Both the position numbers and the translations under genes were made by a program. From a virus, in the IMG/VR virus record IMGVR_UViG_3300020056_002231, positions 1 through 32,865 of that record: DNA of 32,865 nucleotides, one strand, 5' to 3'. Of the stretch, positions 8,548 to 15,412 are shown in pieces (the first letter of the stretch is position 1; each line of letters begins with the position of its first letter). Below the pieces are notes generated by a model that was given only the letters and a program-made list of their open reading frames with translations, did no database searches and had not been told where the DNA came from.

Positions 8548-9232
8548 TTTTGATGAAATTTACAAAAATGGAGTTTCTATAACATCTAGCGGAACAACAG
8601 GACCTCCAAAAAAAATATTTCGAACATCGAAAAATTTAAAAGAATCAGTTGCCGTTGCTATAGAGGCACAAAAGCTTTCAAAAAACAGTAAAGTACTAAC
8701 AGTCACACGTATGACACATGCCGGTGGTTTACTTACACAAAGTTTGCCAGCGCATGTGCTTGGAGCAGAGTTAAAAATTCAAAATTTTAATGCTTTTAGT
8801 TTTTTAAAAGATTTAAAAGATTATACACATACTTTTTTGACTCCAGCGCATATGCATGCACTAATGATGACCAAAGGATTTCAAGATTGTTGCTTGAAAG
8901 GAAAATGGATATTAGGCGGCAGTGATATAGTTTCGTGGGAAATGATAAGAGAATTTGTTAAAAAAGGAGCAACAGTGCAGCCTAACTGGGGCATGAGTGA
9001 AGTGGGTCCTATAACAATTAATACTGTATTTGAAAGCATAGACAAAGTTGATTACTACCAAAAAATGTTAAAAAGTTCGATAATTTTAGGCGATCAAGTG
9101 TATTGTGATACTAAGATAGAAAATGGCATATTGTATGTAAAAGGGCCTACTTGCTATAAAGAAGGATGGCTAAAAACTTATGATAAAGTAAACAAAATAA
9201 ATCAATGTTTCGTTTTTAAGGGTAGATCTTAG
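8534..9232 (+). CDS. Minimal AMP-forming acyl/aminoacyl adenylating enzyme
   Basis: Only 232 residues against about 450-550 for the ANL superfamily, yet the adenylation motifs are intact and in order: P-loop SSGTTGPPK at 18-26, NWGMSEVGP (A5-like) at 151-159, GWLKTYD (A7-like) at 211-217 and FKGRS (A8-like) at 228-232. The protein starts just before the P-loop and stops at the hinge, so both the usual N-terminal ~150 residues and the whole C-terminal lid with its catalytic lysine are missing. It may form acyl-adenylates without the thioesterification half-reaction, or need a partner (inference). It is the last cassette gene, overlaps the aminotransferase by 14 bases and ends in a stop shared with the convergent gene. 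Confidence 0.82.
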   Translation: MPIIDFDEIYKNGVSITSSGTTGPPKKIFRTSKNLKESVAVAIEAQKLSKNSKVLTVTRMTHAGGLLTQSLPAHVLGAELKIQNFNAFSFLKDLKDYTHTFLTPAHMHALMMTKGFQDCCLKGKWILGGSDIVSWEMIREFVKKGATVQPNWGMSEVGPITINTVFESIDKVDYYQKMLKSSIILGDQVYCDTKIENGILYVKGPTCYKEGWLKTYDKVNKINQCFVFKGRS

Positions 9233-10515
9233 TTCAAGTCTACCCATGCACCGTTAGCATAACCTTGGAATTTATGTGTGCCTGTTAGATAACATAACAT
9301 TCCGTTAGCAGGCGAAGTTATTCCTGCATCTCTAGCAGTAGCATCTGCATAAGTTGCTAGTTGTAATGAAGTACTAGAAGCAAGTGTAGTAAATGAACCG
9401 CCTTGCGTTGTAGCATCTACAATTACAGTTGAATCGTCAGCTTTTAAGTCACCAGTAATTGCAGCAGCTTTTAGGTCACTTTCGATGATAGCACTTCCTC
9501 TTACATCTAAGTGCTCTCTAGGTGCATATGTGCCAACACCTAATTTATTTCCAATCCATGCAAGATAAGTTTCTTCTCTAAGTGCTTCAAAATCACCGTC
9601 TGGATTGTTAATAAAATAAAGGGCATCTTCCTTACCAGTAATTTGGTTGACAATTCTTGTTCCGTTGTCGTCGTCTCTTTCAAAGAAAATACTACCATAT
9701 CTAATTGTAGTATTGCCTTCTAAATCACCCGCTTGCGTTCTTTTAAATCTTAAAATACCAAGTTCGTCAGTAGAATTTAAGATTATTTCGTTTGTGCCAG
9801 TATTTTGTGGATTAATATCTAATGTATTACCTACTGCTATTATTGCTGCTGGTAGGATATTACCACTTACTCCGTCAACTATTTGTGTACTTTGGTCGCC
9901 AAAAACAGAACCATTAAGATCGCCTATAAATGGTCCGTAAGCAATACCATTTATACCGTCGATCATAAGCTTACTATCGTCAGCAAATACAGAGCCTATC
10001 AAGTCTCCAGAAACACTTGCAATGCCATTTTCCCAATTGCCGGAGCTAGAATTGTATACAAGCACCTCTCCGTTTGAAGGACTAGACGCTGCTACATTTC
10101 CTATATCATTTAATTCATTTGGTGCTAAGTTTACTTTTCCACTTACACCGTCTATTAATATTACACTATCATCAGCTGCAAAAGTACCTTTAAAGTTACC
10201 AGTAGCTAAACCAAATGTGCCGTTTGTAAAGTTACCACTGGCTGCTGATACTACACCTGATGCTGTTATATTACCGCTGTTGTTAATGTTACCAACACCA
10301 GTTATATCTTGACTGTTTAAATCTAAGTTTCCGCCTAGTTGTGGCGTTGTGTCTTCTAAAAGATCGTTAATACCAGTATCAGCTTTTGTACCGCCTGCGG
10401 TCGAACCGTCGCCTACATATAGTAATTTTGTGTCAGTGGTGTAGATTAATTCACCTTCTGCAGGTGTAATTGTTAAACGTTGGGCATCGGTACCACGTCT
10501 TATTTGTAAAGCCAT
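9229..10515 (-). CDS. Modular tail fibre/receptor-binding-like structural protein
   Basis: 428 residues. The N terminus (LQIRRGTDAQRLTITPAEGE then a VGDGSTAGG stretch, about 3-42) resembles the N-terminal domain of phage tropism-determinant and tail-fibre proteins. The body is Gly/Asn/Asp/Ser-rich with at least three copies of a ~21-residue unit of the form G-[ND]-[FL]-x-G-x-[VF]-[FA]-x-D-x-S-x-x-x-[IV]-D-G-x-x-G (starting near 106, 170 and 198) and a shortened copy near 355. The C terminus (about 386-428) has a pattern common at tail-fibre ends. A GATAAATA late-promoter-like box and an AGGAG ribosome site precede it, as expected for a late virion gene. It is probably an adhesin or a distal tail component. 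Confidence 0.75.
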   Translation of the reverse strand: MALQIRRGTDAQRLTITPAEGELIYTTDTKLLYVGDGSTAGGTKADTGINDLLEDTTPQLGGNLDLNSQDITGVGNINNSGNITASGVVSAASGNFTNGTFGLATGNFKGTFAADDSVILIDGVSGKVNLAPNELNDIGNVAASSPSNGEVLVYNSSSGNWENGIASVSGDLIGSVFADDSKLMIDGINGIAYGPFIGDLNGSVFGDQSTQIVDGVSGNILPAAIIAVGNTLDINPQNTGTNEIILNSTDELGILRFKRTQAGDLEGNTTIRYGSIFFERDDDNGTRIVNQITGKEDALYFINNPDGDFEALREETYLAWIGNKLGVGTYAPREHLDVRGSAIIESDLKAAAITGDLKADDSTVIVDATTQGGSFTTLASSTSLQLATYADATARDAGITSPANGMLCYLTGTHKFQGYANGAWVDLN

Positions 10516-10535
10516 TGAAAACTCCTGAATGCAAT

Positions 10536-10554
10536 ATACAGTCTTATACTGTAT
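10536..10554. repeat. 7-bp perfect inverted repeat in tail-fibre leader
   Basis: Arms ATACAGT (10536-10542) and ACTGTAT (10548-10554) flank a 5-base spacer. It lies directly downstream (minus strand) of the GATAAATA box, in the leader of the tail-fibre gene and just after the stop of the 100-residue gene. The outer arm partly overlaps the promoter box. It has no T-run, so it is a weak terminator at best. It could stabilise the 5' end of the late transcript. Confidence 0.5.
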
Positions 10555-10559
10555 TTATC
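10552..10559 (-). promoter_or_regulatory. T4-like late promoter box (GATAAATA)
   Basis: The minus strand reads GATAAATA, one mismatch from the T4 late consensus TATAAATA, 37 bases upstream of the tail-fibre start. The same variant occurs at 15163-15170. Late promoters need no -35 element, and none is seen. Confidence 0.55.
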
Positions 10560-10562
10560 TAC

Positions 10563-10865
10563 TTACTTACGTTTTTTTAAAAAGATAGTAGTTCTTTTTT
10601 CAATGTCTGCTCTAATTCTATCAATGTCAACACTAAAATTAATAGTGTCAACTAAATTTTCATATTCTTTGTAAATTTCTGAGACAATAGTTTCAACATC
10701 AGTGATGTCGTTTTCGGCCATATCAATTAACCATTCACGCCCATCACTGAAGTTTACTTTTATTTGTTTTACATAATCAGAAGGAATAGACTGAATTTCT
10801 ATGTCTTTTAGAACTTCAGGCCATGATTGTATAGTTTTGTCTTCGAACCGTTTTCTTTTAGCCAC
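10563..10865 (-). CDS. Conserved phage protein, unknown function
   Basis: 100 residues, not recognised by function. Basic N terminus (AKRKRFEDK), a SDGREWLIDM segment at about 40-49 and a helical acidic C-terminal half ending in a basic tail (FLKKRK). It overlaps the upstream gene by 8 bases and belongs to the three-gene set behind the late promoter at 11756, just ahead of the tail-fibre gene, so a virion or assembly role is plausible. No signal peptide or membrane segment. Confidence 0.7.
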   Translation of the reverse strand: MAKRKRFEDKTIQSWPEVLKDIEIQSIPSDYVKQIKVNFSDGREWLIDMAENDITDVETIVSEIYKEYENLVDTINFSVDIDRIRADIEKRTTIFLKKRK

Positions 10866-11472
10866 CGACGTCTTCTGATTTAAGACGATCAGTTATATCT
10901 TTTGCTTTTTCCCGCAAAGATTTTGCTTCTTTGAATAAAGCGTCGGCTTGTGATCTATACTGTGCTGCTAATTTTTCATCCGTTAAAACTTCTTCTGAAA
11001 TGATTGTAGCTGGAGTATCAGAAGTATACAGTTCTACAGGGTCTACTGATTCTTGTACTTCTTCAACCGCTGATTCTTGTGTACCGTCTGGATTTTTAAG
11101 TGCTAAGTCTGCAACAGTAACACCTTTTTGCTGTGCAATGGTAGTGTTTAACTCATCTAAATCAATCACAGTTTTAAGATCAGGAGTCATTTCGATATCT
11201 TTTGTCGGTACTTTTAGCATTTTTCCTGTAGTATGAAAACCTGCAAGCATATTTCTGCCATCTGGCAACGGTGTTCTAGCCATTGCTTCGGCTAATTCAT
11301 ATGCTTCTTGACCAGCAGCACTTTCGACTAATTTAATTATTGTGTCATGCTCTTCGGCCATTAAGCTTTCGGTTGGAACAATAATTGCTTGGTCATCGGT
11401 GCCTGGTACTAAACGGTAGGCAACTACACACTTTTTTTGTGTTTTCTTAATACGACCTACGTGTTTTAACAT
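10858..11472 (-). CDS. Conserved phage protein, unknown function, probable late gene
   Basis: 204 residues. The N-terminal ~60 residues look globular (MLKHVGRIKKTQKKCVVAYR, with a hydrophobic strand IIVPTESL). The middle is acidic and poorly structured, and the C-terminal 40 residues form a probable coiled coil (AAQYRSQADALFKEAKSLRE). Function not recognised. It starts one base after the end of the preceding gene in the transcript and overlaps the next by 8 bases, so the three genes are likely co-translated late products. The coiled coil suggests a structural or scaffolding role. Confidence 0.7.
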   Translation of the reverse strand: MLKHVGRIKKTQKKCVVAYRLVPGTDDQAIIVPTESLMAEEHDTIIKLVESAAGQEAYELAEAMARTPLPDGRNMLAGFHTTGKMLKVPTKDIEMTPDLKTVIDLDELNTTIAQQKGVTVADLALKNPDGTQESAVEEVQESVDPVELYTSDTPATIISEEVLTDEKLAAQYRSQADALFKEAKSLREKAKDITDRLKSEDVGG

Positions 11473-11473
11473 T

Positions 11474-11734
11474 TTATTCTCCGTCAGTTTGCTCTGCTGC
11501 TTCAGCAGGCTGCTGTTGTGCGGCTACTGCATTGAGGAAGTTATCTAATTTTGTATAGACAGTTCCTACAGCAACCATTTCGTTAGCTTTAAATGCGCCT
11601 CTACTTTGTGCTGCATCGATTACTTGCCTAATTGCAGACAAGTCGTTTACTGTAAGCTCTACAGGTGCTTCTTGTTGGGTATCGTTTGGTGCAGACTCTG
11701 CACCAGCAGATACTTCAGTATTTTCTTCTGACAT
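11474..11734 (-). CDS. Small conserved phage protein, unknown function
   Basis: 86 residues. Disordered acidic/Gln-rich ends (1-25 and 70-86) surround a compact helical core (about 26-68) with SAIRQVIDAAQSRGAFKANE and a VGTVYTKLDNFL helix. I believe close relatives are widespread in marine T4-like phages but know no function for them. A clear ribosome site (TAGGAG) and a perfect T4 late box lie just upstream, so it is the first gene of a late unit with the two genes that follow. Confidence 0.72.
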   Translation of the reverse strand: MSEENTEVSAGAESAPNDTQQEAPVELTVNDLSAIRQVIDAAQSRGAFKANEMVAVGTVYTKLDNFLNAVAAQQQPAEAAEQTDGE

Positions 11735-11754
11735 ATTATCTCCTATGTTGTAAA

Positions 11755-12033
11755 TTATTTATAAGCTAAAATGAAATAGCTGAGTTCTTTTGGTTCTTCG
11801 AACCCTACTATATAACCTTCGTGATGTGTTCTTAATAAAAAATATCTACCATGAGTATTTTCTAGAATCCATGTTTCGATATCGTGTTCAATAAGTCCTT
11901 TAGGTCTAGACGGATAAGGCTTGTCTGGGTAAGGTACTACTGTGATTTCGAAGTGCTCGGGCAAAATTTTTGTTTTACGTATGCCGAACACTTCGTATGG
12001 ATTAGGTCTAGTATCTATTTTAGACCTTGTCAT
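11755..12033 (-). CDS. Small phage protein of unknown function
   Basis: 92 residues starting at ATG 12033 (MTRSKIDTRP); an upstream in-frame start at 12051 would lengthen the overlap with the VWA gene to 32 bases and is less likely. The sequence is rich in Pro and Tyr in the middle (VVPYPDKPYPSRP) with a C-terminal strand pair (GRYFLLRTHHEGYIVGF) and no membrane segment. Not recognised. It overlaps the VWA/metallopeptidase gene by 14 bases, so it is probably the third gene of the MoxR-VWA unit; that may be coincidence. Confidence 0.62.
   Translation of the reverse strand: MTRSKIDTRPNPYEVFGIRKTKILPEHFEITVVPYPDKPYPSRPKGLIEHDIETWILENTHGRYFLLRTHHEGYIVGFEEPKELSYFILAYK
11756..11763 (-). promoter_or_regulatory. 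T4 late promoter (TATAAATA)
   Basis: The minus strand reads TATAAATA, a perfect match to the T4 late consensus, 22 bases upstream of the 86-residue gene. It overlaps the stop region of the upstream gene. There is no -35 match, as expected for a late promoter. Confidence 0.7.
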
Positions 12034-13255
12034 AATGTGTAGTAACACCAAACGGAGCTTCTAGATCTTTATCGTAGTTACTGTGAATAACAAATACTGT
12101 ATCGCAATAAGAATCATCGCCCCAGCTGCCCCAAGGATAGCCGTCTGTGAACATAATGAACTTTTTAGGTTCAATGCCTTCTTCTTTCATAAAGTCCCAG
12201 TTCGAATCAAAGTCAGTGCCGCCGCCTCCGGCTGCTTCGTATTCAGTAATGTCACCGTCGTGAGCACTAAACTCTTCAAGATTATATACCTTAGTATCAA
12301 AGCACCAAACTTTGATATTATAATCATTATATTGATTCATAATACCCTGTACTTCACCGAGAAAATCTTGCAGTTGTTCATTGCCAATACTTCCGCTTGT
12401 ATCTAGGGCAATACATACATCAATTGTTTCTTCATTAATTGTACCAGGAATCACAGCACCGTAGTGTGATTTACGTGATGGTCTTGCAAAACTGTAATCG
12501 TTTTTTACAGTGCTTTGAATTTGCTGTTGCAAAATTTCACGCCAATTCATTTTTGGCTCTGTGAACTGTTTAATAAGACGGGCTACTTCTCCGGGCACCT
12601 TACCTGCACCAGCAGCTTGTGCTGCCGAAAGCATACTTTCTTTAATGCTATCACGGATTTCTTTCATTTCTTCTTTAGATAACTTAGGAGCGCCGCCTTC
12701 GCCGTCACCATTTTCAAGATCTAAATGTTCATCTAGTAATTCGCCAAGTTCGTCGATGTCAATGTGTTCAACTACATTTTCCATCAAATCATCATAAACT
12801 TCTTCACTAGTCCAGCCTTCGTATTTGAAGTCTTGGAAGCAATCAACAAGTTTAGGCTTTTCACCAATTTTATCACGTACAAGCAAGTTATTTACAATAT
12901 AGTCAGCTGCTACATTGTAAATTTTAGGATCTCTGTCATCACGTCGGCCTAGGTGATCAAATACACAGTGCAAAATTTCGTGTGCAATTACAAACTCAAT
13001 TTCTGCGTTAGACATTGCATTAAAAAACTGTGCATTAAAGTACAAGTTACGACCGTCTACCGCAGCAGTAGGAAGCCAGTCGTTTGCTGCTTTTACTTTA
13101 AGTCTAGTAGCCATGTTGCCAAAGAACGGGTGTTTAAGCAAAAGACCTACCCGAGCAACAGTGATACGATCGATGACATCTTTGGTCATTTGTTCGAGTG
13201 CATCTTCAGTAATATCAGGATCAGGTTCCCAATGTTTTTTACCTGCAACAGACAT
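12020..13255 (-). CDS. Putative metallopeptidase with C-terminal VWA-like domain (DUF2201-type)
   Basis: 411 residues. The N-terminal domain carries a zinc-peptidase HEILH motif at 92-96 with N114-D119 nearby. The C-terminal domain is VWA-like with a MIDAS metal site: DTSGS (285-289), T347 in GGGGTDF and D371 in FTDGYP. This matches VWA/metallopeptidase proteins that pair with MoxR AAA+ ATPases, and such a gene lies immediately upstream. Start chosen at ATG 13255 because AAAGGAAG sits at correct spacing; the longer reading from 13294 would begin in the promoter. The pair probably remodels or matures a protein complex; target unknown. The linker (170-225) is acidic and probably flexible. Confidence 0.83.
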   Translation of the reverse strand: MSVAGKKHWEPDPDITEDALEQMTKDVIDRITVARVGLLLKHPFFGNMATRLKVKAANDWLPTAAVDGRNLYFNAQFFNAMSNAEIEFVIAHEILHCVFDHLGRRDDRDPKIYNVAADYIVNNLLVRDKIGEKPKLVDCFQDFKYEGWTSEEVYDDLMENVVEHIDIDELGELLDEHLDLENGDGEGGAPKLSKEEMKEIRDSIKESMLSAAQAAGAGKVPGEVARLIKQFTEPKMNWREILQQQIQSTVKNDYSFARPSRKSHYGAVIPGTINEETIDVCIALDTSGSIGNEQLQDFLGEVQGIMNQYNDYNIKVWCFDTKVYNLEEFSAHDGDITEYEAAGGGGTDFDSNWDFMKEEGIEPKKFIMFTDGYPWGSWGDDSYCDTVFVIHSNYDKDLEAPFGVTTHYDKV

Positions 13256-13282
13256 AAAGCTTCCTTTCTTTAATGTACGTAT

Positions 13283-13311
13283 ATAATACAACAAAGCGCT
13301 CGAAAAGTCAA
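13283..13311 (-). promoter_or_regulatory. Sigma70-like promoter for the VWA gene
   Basis: Minus strand: TTGACT (13306-13311), 17-base spacer, TATTAT (13283-13288). The -35 lies in the hairpin at 13292-13319 and the spacer is formed by its second arm. Confidence 0.7.
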
Positions 13312-13319
13312 GCGCTTTG
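13292..13319 (-). terminator. Strong hairpin after MoxR, terminator-like
   Basis: 12-bp stem (CAAAGCGCTTGA against TCGAGCGCTTTG, one G.U pair) with a 4-base loop, beginning 8 bases after the MoxR stop. The following TTGTATTATA is T-rich but not a clean U-tract, so termination may be partial. It overlaps the promoter for the next gene. Confidence 0.55.
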
Positions 13320-13326
13320 AAGTGTA

Positions 13327-14412
13327 TTAGGATTGAGCTGCTTTAATATACTTACCGTATTTTTCGTGGAACTCGTCAAAGCTTGGCACTTTATCAGGAT
13401 CAATTGGCAGTTTGTATTGTGTCAGTGCTAACTTCATTGCCATAACAACTAGTTCAGTATCAAAATTTTTCATCGAAAAGCTAAGGAATTGTTCTACCTG
13501 ATCATAAAACTCTTTTTTATCGTCTTGACTATTTGCAACAGTTTGGCTTAGTTCATAACACATGGCTACAATTAAGCTATACATTGCACTAATTTCGTTA
13601 GTGTCAAGATCTTTGACTTTACCAGCAAGGATATCTGTAGGATTGGGCATGCTACTTGCAACTTTGCGATGAGCAACAAACTTCACAGCCAATCCTTCGC
13701 CAACACTGCCAGACACTAGATCCATAAGTGTTTCTGCATCGTAATTATCGTTCAAAAAGTCACTTACAAACGACCACGAACGAGGCGTTGCAAAAGAACG
13801 ACTAGGCGATTTAGGATCAAAGTCGTACAAATCTTGTTTACTAAATTGTAAATAACCAACTACATCAGGGTGAATTTTATTAGTAACAGCCCATTCAAAC
13901 CAATCGTCAAATGATACTGCCATCTCAAGGTGAACAAAACGGTTAGCAAGTGGTGCTGGCATACGATATGTAACACCTTTGTCGCTATCACGGTTACCAG
14001 CAGCTACGATAAGAACGTTATCTGGTAGTTTGTACTGACCTACACGACGATTTAGAATAAGCTGATATGCAGCCGCTTGCACAGCTGGTGCAGCTGAGTT
14101 CATTTCGTCAAGAAAAAGAATAACATGCTTGTGTTCACTAGCCATTTCTTCATCCGGCAGTTCACTTGGTGCAGCCCATACCATTTTATTTACATTAGAA
14201 TCAAAATATGGAATACCTTTAATATCAGTAGGCTCCCAAAGGCTCAAACGAATATCAATAACATGCGCATCCATGCTTTCGCCGATCTGATGTACAATGT
14301 CGGATTTACCAATACCCGGAGGTCCCCAAACAAAAATAGGGCGTTGTTGATCGAATGCAGCAGCAATAACTTTTTTTGCGCTATTAGGGGAAGTAGTGCG
14401 AATCGTGTCCAT
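13327..14412 (-). CDS. MoxR-family AAA+ ATPase
   Basis: 361 residues. Walker A GPPGIGKS (30-37), Walker B VILFLDE (97-103), sensor-1 asparagine N140 (VAAGN) and probable arginine finger R158 (APLANRF) identify a MoxR-type AAA+ ATPase. The C-terminal helical lid region occupies about 210-340. MoxR ATPases act as chaperones with VWA proteins, and the next gene in the transcript encodes one with a metallopeptidase motif, so they likely form a working pair. It has its own sigma70-like promoter at 14445-14473 and a weak AGGT ribosome site. The C terminus is intact, ending just before a hairpin. Confidence 0.9.
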   Translation of the reverse strand: MDTIRTTSPNSAKKVIAAAFDQQRPIFVWGPPGIGKSDIVHQIGESMDAHVIDIRLSLWEPTDIKGIPYFDSNVNKMVWAAPSELPDEEMASEHKHVILFLDEMNSAAPAVQAAAYQLILNRRVGQYKLPDNVLIVAAGNRDSDKGVTYRMPAPLANRFVHLEMAVSFDDWFEWAVTNKIHPDVVGYLQFSKQDLYDFDPKSPSRSFATPRSWSFVSDFLNDNYDAETLMDLVSGSVGEGLAVKFVAHRKVASSMPNPTDILAGKVKDLDTNEISAMYSLIVAMCYELSQTVANSQDDKKEFYDQVEQFLSFSMKNFDTELVVMAMKLALTQYKLPIDPDKVPSFDEFHEKYGKYIKAAQS

Positions 14413-14444
14413 GATGTGTACCTGTTTGTTTATTAACTATGTAT

Positions 14445-14473
14445 ATAATACGACAAATCGGCTAGAAAGTCAA
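14445..14473 (-). promoter_or_regulatory. Sigma70-like promoter for MoxR
   Basis: Minus strand: TTGACT (14468-14473), 17-base spacer, TATTAT (14445-14450). It overlaps the last bases of the upstream gene and is nearly identical in core elements to the promoter at 13283-13311. Confidence 0.72.
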
Positions 14474-14856
14474 ATGTTTTTTTGACGCTCAATTGCCTTT
14501 ATTAAGCCGTATCGTTCTATATCACCAGAAAATAGACTTATCTCCATAGCTTTGCGATCGTCTGTTACTTCGATATATTTTTTTGTGAGATAGTACGGAC
14601 AAGTGATAAAGTTGTCTAAATGTATCAGAATGTTTGTTTTATAAATGTTTACATCGGGGGGAAATTTTATTCTAAAAAGTGTAAGTTCTAGATTATTTTT
14701 TAAAAAATCACGCCCTGCTTCAGTGAGACGTAGTCCACCTTCTTTTTTGTCACGAGTATTATACCACCAGTCTGACGAATATTTTTTAATATTAGCATCA
14801 TCGGTGCTTAATTTAGAACTGTTTAAAAAAATTTTAGTGTATGTGACTCTATTCAT
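14470..14856 (-). CDS. Conserved phage protein, unknown function
   Basis: 128 residues. The middle has WWYNTRDKKEGGLRLTEAGR (about 30-49), a helix-turn-like element with a basic wing that resembles a winged-helix, but I cannot identify a family. The rest looks globular, with TCPYYLTKKYIEV near 84-96. I recall similar proteins in marine T4-like phages with no assigned role. It overlaps the upstream small gene by 8 bases, and its stop carries the MoxR -35 element. Confidence 0.68.
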   Translation of the reverse strand: MNRVTYTKIFLNSSKLSTDDANIKKYSSDWWYNTRDKKEGGLRLTEAGRDFLKNNLELTLFRIKFPPDVNIYKTNILIHLDNFITCPYYLTKKYIEVTDDRKAMEISLFSGDIERYGLIKAIERQKNI

Positions 14857-15136
14857 TCTCTGTAAAACTGTTTGTAAACTTAACGACCTTGAATTCGTCT
14901 GTCTTCCAAACAGTATTTAACCGTTCTGCTAAGTTATGAGCATGTCCGGGATTACTGAAACTTGTCTTTTTATACTTTGGGCCAGGGTAATTTGTTAGGC
15001 TGTTAAAACTTTTTAGGTTAAAAGGCTTACCTTGGAAGAATACAGCCCAAATTGCCTCAGCTTCTAACACTTGCTCAGTTCTATATGTGTTCTTGTCTGT
15101 GTACTCTTTTAGTACTACAGGCTTTGGCCTACTCAT
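14849..15136 (-). CDS. Conserved phage protein, unknown function
   Basis: 95 residues, basic. Notable segments: AIWAVFFQGKPFNLKSF (28-44), YPGPKYKKTSFSNPGHA (50-66) and a C-terminal KTDEFKVVKFT. I recognise the pattern from marine T4-like phage genomes but know no function. The ribosome site GAGG precedes the ATG at good distance, and a GATAAATA late box lies 27 bases upstream, so it may be expressed late together with the overlapping downstream gene. Confidence 0.7.
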   Translation of the reverse strand: MSRPKPVVLKEYTDKNTYRTEQVLEAEAIWAVFFQGKPFNLKSFNSLTNYPGPKYKKTSFSNPGHAHNLAERLNTVWKTDEFKVVKFTNSFTENE

Positions 15137-15162
15137 TTATCGTTCCTCATTATATACGTATA

Positions 15163-15170
15163 TATTTATC
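15163..15170 (-). promoter_or_regulatory. T4-like late promoter box (GATAAATA)
   Basis: The minus strand reads GATAAATA, the same variant as at 10552-10559, 27 bases before the gene ending at 14849. An ATATACGTATAT palindrome lies just downstream of it. Confidence 0.5.
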
Positions 15171-15172
15171 TT

Positions 15173-15412
15173 TTACCAGCTAGAACCGCCGTCCATTCTG
15201 ATATTGATTACTTCATTATTCTGTTGGGGTTGAGACATAAGAAGAGATTCCAAGTCTTCTGTATGCCTTGCTAAAAGTTCTGTAAGACAGTAGTGCAACT
15301 TTTTTGCTTGATCTACATTCATCCTAATTTCTTGTTGTCGACTAGTTTCAGCTTCTTTAACAAGAGTCAAAAATTGTTTGATAGGAGACGTATTAATTGG
15401 TTGTTTTTGCAT
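15173..15412 (-). CDS. Small helical phage protein, unknown function
   Basis: 79 residues starting at the ATG at 15412; a TTG two codons earlier is possible. Mostly helical: SPIKQFLTLVKEAETSRQQ (about 9-27) then VDQAKKLHYCLTELLARH, with a Gln/Asn-rich tail that ends in a NIRMDGGSSW motif. No domain recognised. It overlaps the upstream gene by about 20 bases. Relatives seem present in marine T4-like phages, always small and uncharacterised, as far as I can recall. Confidence 0.65.
   Translation of the reverse strand: MQKQPINTSPIKQFLTLVKEAETSRQQEIRMNVDQAKKLHYCLTELLARHTEDLESLLMSQPQQNNEVINIRMDGGSSW

Noticed and set aside
2-9232. RiPP precursor peptide for the radical SAM enzymes
   Set aside because: No short Cys/Gly-rich or leader-core-like gene is seen between or within these genes; the only small gene (7467-7730) is a membrane protein. 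A precursor could be upstream of the window.
9647-10312. Several plus-strand frames inside the tail-fibre gene
   Set aside because: Antisense to a repetitive, clearly coding gene; compositional bias of the repeat explains the open frames.
9229-10515. Diversity-generating retroelement target, suggested by the tropism-determinant-like N terminus
   Set aside because: No reverse transcriptase and no template repeat are seen in the window, and the C terminus is not a C-type lectin variable region.
15145-15170. ATATACGTATAT palindrome as an operator
   Set aside because: Short AT-rich palindromes are expected here; there is no second copy or regulator gene to support an operator.
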